A DNA stretch of 64,000 bases from Planococcus circulans (lineage in GTDB: Bacteria; Bacillota; Bacilli; Bacillales_A; Planococcaceae). Below the pieces are notes generated by a model that saw only the letters and a list, made by a program, of their open reading frames with translations, was not told where the DNA came from and made no database searches. Positions 60,470 through 64,000 of the stretch are shown here, piece after piece; position 1 is the first letter of the stretch, and each line of letters begins with the position of its first letter. The stretch spans positions 1 to 64,000 of the forward strand of contig NZ_JAIQCL010000007.1 in the NCBI RefSeq assembly GCF_020023385.1. Reading direction: 5' to 3'. The position numbers were made by a program, and so were the translations under genes.

Positions 60470-61640
60470 TGTAGAGAGTGACAGCCATTATATAAAGAAG
60501 CGGCAAGATTGCGGTGAAAAGAACCAGTCCGGTCCAGCCAACAGAAGTCCATAGAGGACTCAACAGGGAACTTCCCGCTGCAACACCAATGTAGTATGAC
60601 ACTAAATACAAACTGGAAGCACTGCCCTTATGATGGGCTGCCTGCTGGCCGACAGAAGCGGCAGTCAAGGAATGGGAAGTGAAAAAGCCCAGGCAAGTCA
60701 CACAAAGGCCGACGACAATCATCCAAAGATGAGGGCTGAGTGTCATGAACATGCCGGCTGACAGGATAAAAACTCCTGCTAGACGGACGTTGCGCAATCC
60801 GAATGTCTCGGCGGCCCGTCCCGCGAGTGGGGAACCGATGACACCAATGCCATAGGCAAAGAATAAATACGAAATGGCTTGCAGTGACATGGAGTAAGGC
60901 GGGCTTTCCAAATAGAACGGCAGGTACGTCCAAATGCCGGTAAAAGAAACTTGTAAAATAGCGCCCAAACCGAAAACGACGAGAAGTGCCGGATTTTTCA
61001 AGTGAAACAGGAATCCCTCAATGTCTTTTGCAAAGCTCAGTTGGCTGGAGCTGAAATTCTGTGAAGGCGGCAGGAGGTAGACAACAGCTGCGAATAATAG
61101 AAGTCCTGTCACAGCAAATGCATAAAATGAAAACTGCCAGGAGAAATGGTCGGTCAGATAGCCGGTTAAAACCCGCCCGAGCATGCCGCCCAGTGCGTTG
61201 CTTGATATGTAAAGAGCAGTTGCGTAAGCGATATTCTTTCTGTCGATTTCTTCGCTGATATAAGCAAGCGCAGCCGCAGGAACACCTGCCAGCGCAAATC
61301 CCTGGATAAAACGAAGAATCAGCAGTACGGTAAATGAATCCGTCATGGGAATGATGAAAAAAGGGATTGCTGATCCGAGTAAAGAATAGATGATATAAGA
61401 TTTTCTGCCATTACGGTCAGAAAAGAACCCAAGGACGATCAATCCAAGGATCAAACCGACTATGGTCAATGACAAGGATAAACTGGCTGTAGAAACAGAG
61501 ACTTGAAATTCATCTACAAAAACAGGCAGTAAAGGCTGTACAGCATACATATTTGCAAATATGAACAATGAGGCAAACAGAAGGCTGAGTATAATTTTCC
61601 AAAACTGGCGGTCTTTTACGGTATAACGCTGAGCATCCAT
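60441..61640 (-). CDS. MFS transporter (YnfM-like)
   Basis: 399 residues with 12 hydrophobic segments. The loop 2-3 motif reads GFFSDRNGRKSYI near residue 70, and IQGFALAGVPAAALAYI follows near 113. The pattern ANMYAVQPLLPVFVDEF near the N-terminus is typical of the YnfM/arabinose-efflux-like group. Probably an exporter; substrate unknown. GGAAGTGACCT precedes ATG at 61640. Its 3' end reaches into the shared terminator. Confidence 0.88.
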   Translation of the reverse strand: MDAQRYTVKDRQFWKIILSLLFASLFIFANMYAVQPLLPVFVDEFQVSVSTASLSLSLTIVGLILGLIVLGFFSDRNGRKSYIIYSLLGSAIPFFIIPMTDSFTVLLILRFIQGFALAGVPAAALAYISEEIDRKNIAYATALYISSNALGGMLGRVLTGYLTDHFSWQFSFYAFAVTGLLLFAAVVYLLPPSQNFSSSQLSFAKDIEGFLFHLKNPALLVVFGLGAILQVSFTGIWTYLPFYLESPPYSMSLQAISYLFFAYGIGVIGSPLAGRAAETFGLRNVRLAGVFILSAGMFMTLSPHLWMIVVGLCVTCLGFFTSHSLTAASVGQQAAHHKGSASSLYLVSYYIGVAAGSSLLSPLWTSVGWTGLVLFTAILPLLYIMAVTLYRKKAGSTRR

Positions 61641-61795
61641 AGGTCACTTCCAATCACTGATTGCTTTTTTGTCTCGGCAGCTTTAAGCCGGCAAACTGCC
61701 AATGAGCCAAAACTTCCATACTTCCATATATTTTACCATTAAAAAATTAGTCCAAATGGCAAATCGATCTAAAAAGCAATGCCTTTAAAGAGGTA

Positions 61796-61827
61796 TAAAA
61801 AAGCCCGCATGCCCAAAGGCTGCGGGG
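61796..61827 (-). terminator. Terminator of the minus-strand hypothetical gene
   Basis: On the minus strand CCCGCAGCC / GGCATGCGGG with a TTTG loop, one bulge and a T-run. Confidence 0.8.
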
Positions 61828-61831
61828 AAAC

Positions 61832-62263
61832 TTATATTTTGTTGAAGAATGAGACAATTTGTTTTTTTGTAGGTTCCTGCAAACGGTAACGCAGTTCCTT
61901 GTTTTGAGTATTGACGATATGATAGGCCGGATTCTCAGCGACAGTAAACTTCCAATGCGGTTTTGTATTTTTCTTTTTGATTTGAAGTTCTGGAAGCATC
62001 ATTTTCTTTGTAAAGCTTTCAAGCTTCGCCATTAAAAAGGTGTCCATGTACCGTACGAGCAAAAAGCCTTGTTGGCGTTCAGGATCGAACTTTGCCAAAT
62101 TGAATTCACTGACGTCAAAACCTTTTTCATATCGCTGAACAGATGGGGATAATACAAAACAATCTTCATTCATAAAGATAGTTGAGTTTCCTTGTTGTTT
62201 CAGCCCTAATTCTTCAACCAGAAAATCCTTGTTGACGAGACTCATTTCGCGTGCAGTAGCCAT
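61832..62263 (-). CDS. Hypothetical cytoplasmic protein
   Basis: 143 residues, mixed alpha/beta, no signal or membrane helix. FLLVRYMDTFLMAKLESF in the middle and PTKKQIVSFFNKI at the end. I do not recognise the family. ATG at 62263 follows AGGAGG by six bases; an inner ATG (MSLVNK) is less well placed. Minus-strand extended -10 at 62297-62305. Confidence 0.7.
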   Translation of the reverse strand: MATAREMSLVNKDFLVEELGLKQQGNSTIFMNEDCFVLSPSVQRYEKGFDVSEFNLAKFDPERQQGFLLVRYMDTFLMAKLESFTKKMMLPELQIKKKNTKPHWKFTVAENPAYHIVNTQNKELRYRLQEPTKKQIVSFFNKI

Positions 62264-62579
62264 GTGATTCCTCCTAATATAACTCGTTGTTCTTCTATTA
62301 TAACACTATTTAGCCATTTAAGGGGCTGTAACGTATTTTCCCTGGATTTTAAGCCTTAACGGGTGTAAAGGCTTAGGGCTATTGATTTAAAGGAATAATG
62401 GCATATGCAAAATCTAGCAGGACAACCCGACGGAAGAACAAGGGAAATGACTGATTTCACCTTTATAATAAAGGATATACTATCTGAATATTTTCAAAAT
62501 ACAGGGCAGAAGCAAAGAAGGTAATAGAATTATCTGGTATATTTAAGATAGGGAACCTTTAACGGAAGGAGTGGTACAG
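62264..62579. other. Divergent intergenic region of 316 bases
   Basis: Holds the minus-strand extended -10 TGTTATAAT (62297-62305) and a possible plus-strand TATAAT (62464-62469) without a convincing -35. No LexA-type box was found although the rightward gene belongs to the SOS-associated SRAP family. No other feature seen. Confidence 0.5.
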
Positions 62580-63257
62580 ATGTGTGGAAGATACTCATTG
62601 TTCACTGATTATACTGTATTGATTGAACGCTTCAATATTGAAGAAGCGGCGATTGATGAAGACGAGTATTCGGCAAGCTATAATGTGGCGCCTTCCCAGG
62701 AAGTGGTCGCGATCGTAAATGATGGAGAGAAAAACCGGCTTGGCAAACTCAAGTGGGGGCTGATTCCTCCATGGGCAAAAGATGTGAAAATCGGTTATAA
62801 GATGATTAATGCCCGGTCGGAAACTGCAGCGGAAAAACCCAGCTTCCGCAATGCCTTCAAAAAGAAACGTTGTTTGGTGGTGGCGGATTCTTTCTACGAA
62901 TGGCAACGCAAAGATGGAGAAAAGATACCGATGCGCATTAAATTGAAAACGGGGGAACCTTTCGCTTTTGCGGCTCTTTGGGAATCGTGGAAAGCACCCG
63001 ATGGCAAGACGGTCAATAGCTGTTCCATCTTGACGACAGGTCCAAATGCTTTGATGGAGTCAATCCATGACCGGATGCCTGTCATTCTATCAAAAGAGGA
63101 CGAGAAGATTTGGCTGGATCCCGATGTTGACGATGTTGAAACATTGAAAGGGCTGTTGAAGCCCTATAAGGCAGAAGACATGGAAGCCTATCGGGTTTCG
63201 GATGAAGTCAACTCTCCAAAGAACAATAAACCGGAATTGATTGAAAAAGTCGGCTGA
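62580..63257 (+). CDS. SRAP-family protein (YedK/HMCES type)
   Basis: 225 residues. The conserved Met-Cys start (MCGRYSLF) gives the Cys2 that crosslinks abasic sites in single-stranded DNA. INARSETAAEKPSFRNAF near 77 and VVADSFYEW near 104 (Glu) follow, and SIHDRMPVIL near 157 (His) completes the active site. ATG 62580 follows AAGGAG; GTG 62571 is three codons upstream and would hide the Cys. Protects stalled replication forks in homologues. Confidence 0.92.
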   Translation: MCGRYSLFTDYTVLIERFNIEEAAIDEDEYSASYNVAPSQEVVAIVNDGEKNRLGKLKWGLIPPWAKDVKIGYKMINARSETAAEKPSFRNAFKKKRCLVVADSFYEWQRKDGEKIPMRIKLKTGEPFAFAALWESWKAPDGKTVNSCSILTTGPNALMESIHDRMPVILSKEDEKIWLDPDVDDVETLKGLLKPYKAEDMEAYRVSDEVNSPKNNKPELIEKVG

Positions 63258-63303
63258 ACCAGCTGGACCCTTTACTGATTTTGCGATTATAGGGGGGAGT
63301 TAG

Positions 63304-64000
63304 ATGAAGAGCGGGTTGATATTGGAAGGCGGCGGAATGCGTGGCGTTTACACAGGCGGTGTTCTGGAAAAGCTGTTGGAAGAAGAAATTTTTGTCGACT
63401 ATATCATCGGTGTTTCGGCAGGAGCCTGTCATGCATCTTCTTACATTTCCAGACAAGCTGGACGCAATCGCGAAGTGACCATCGGATATGTTAACCATCC
63501 GGAATACATCTCTGTGAAAAATCTACTGGTGAAGCGGGAGCTCTTCGGAATGGATTTGATTTTCAATGAAATCCCGAACAGCCTGGTTCCTTTCGATTAT
63601 GAACGCTTTAATGACGCAACGGAAGAGTTCGTGGTCGGCACGACGGATTGTTTAACCGGCGAAGCAGTATACTTTGAAAAACAAAGTCGGCCGGAAGATG
63701 TGCTGGCCATTGTCAGAGCCTCCAGTTCGCTGCCCTTAATGGCGCAGCCGGTGGAATTTGCCGGTAAATTATTAATGGATGGCAGTATTGCAGATCCGCT
63801 TCCGATCCGTAAAGCGTTATCGGACGGAGTGACCAAACCGATCATCATTTTGACAAGAGAAAAAGGCTACCGGAAAAAACAAAGTCGGCTCGCTAAAATT
63901 ATGCCGGCATTTGTTCGCCAGTATCCTGCTATCGCCAAGAAAATGGAAAGCCGGCATCTTTATTACAATGAAACAATAGAATTTATCGAGCAATTGGAAC
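63304..64000 (+). CDS. Patatin-like phospholipase (partial, runs off the window)
   Basis: About 232 codons visible, 3' end missing. Oxyanion motif LEGGGMRGVYTGGVLE at residues 6-21, nucleophile GVSAGACHASS near 40-50 (Ser), and the dyad Asp in MDGSIADPLP near 160. This is the bacterial RssA/YjjU-like group of patatin acyl hydrolases; membrane lipid turnover is the usual role. ATG 63304 follows AGGGGGGAG. Spaced 46 bases from the SRAP gene, probably cotranscribed. Confidence 0.92.
   Translation, partial: MKSGLILEGGGMRGVYTGGVLEKLLEEEIFVDYIIGVSAGACHASSYISRQAGRNREVTIGYVNHPEYISVKNLLVKRELFGMDLIFNEIPNSLVPFDYERFNDATEEFVVGTTDCLTGEAVYFEKQSRPEDVLAIVRASSSLPLMAQPVEFAGKLLMDGSIADPLPIRKALSDGVTKPIIILTREKGYRKKQSRLAKIMPAFVRQYPAIAKKMESRHLYYNETIEFIEQLE

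Noticed and set aside
62264-62579. LexA box for the SRAP gene
   Set aside because: No CGAAC-N4-GTTCG-like sequence was found in the region.

Overview
The window looks like a chromosomal segment of a low-to-mid GC Gram-positive aerobe of the Bacillales, most plausibly Planococcaceae (Planococcus/Planomicrobium-like). The signs are strong AGGAGG ribosome sites, frequent ATG/TTG/GTG starts, a sigL-type sigma-54, CcpA-like cre sites, a Bacillus-order rbs operon, a bacterial nitric oxide synthase and a CstB-like persulfide dioxygenase. The genus is an inference. I see no tRNA, rRNA, CRISPR array, insertion sequence or prophage.

Layout. 1-4220: a hairpin repeat, a HAD phosphatase, nitric oxide synthase with a small partner gene, an SDR and a YebC-family regulator. 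4376-21929: a large catabolic cluster with two acyl-CoA ligases, an ACAD10/11-type acyl-CoA dehydrogenase, a matching APH-type kinase, enoyl-CoA hydratases, 3-hydroxyacyl-CoA dehydrogenase, a split MaoC hydratase, SDR, two MDR reductases, a TRAP transporter, an AtoE-type transporter, a TetR regulator and a ComB-like phosphatase. 22056-30406: a self-contained sigma-54 module: rpoN, a consensus -24/-12 promoter, an acetoin-dehydrogenase-type operon and its AcoR-like activator. 30628-39907: a second catabolic cassette (acyl-CoA dehydrogenase, TetR, ligase, second TRAP system, thiolase, nitronate monooxygenase-like protein, enoyl-CoA hydratase). 40073-43347: persulfide detoxification and a dicarboxylate symporter. 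43528-49155: ribose operon rbsRKDACB. 49278-64000: housekeeping and envelope genes (PBP4-type carboxypeptidase, C26 and M19 peptidases, methyltransferase, YihY and CorC-type membrane proteins, HD phosphohydrolase, DASS symporter, MFS exporter, SRAP protein, patatin).

How the genes work together. The two acyl-CoA cassettes appear to complement each other: the first has hydratase, 3-hydroxyacyl-CoA dehydrogenase and the kinase/ACAD11 pair, and the only thiolase is in the second. The separate APH kinase plus ACAD11-type dehydrogenase resemble the two halves of animal ACAD10/11 and the LvaA/LvaC pair of levulinate catabolism. I therefore infer a Gram-positive route for 4-hydroxy (or 4-oxo) carboxylic acids, fed by two TRAP transporters and one AtoE permease. 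Both TRAP binding-protein genes have a cre-like site upstream, and paralogous TetR proteins sit in each cassette. The acetoin-type module between them would deliver acetyl-CoA under sigma-54 control.
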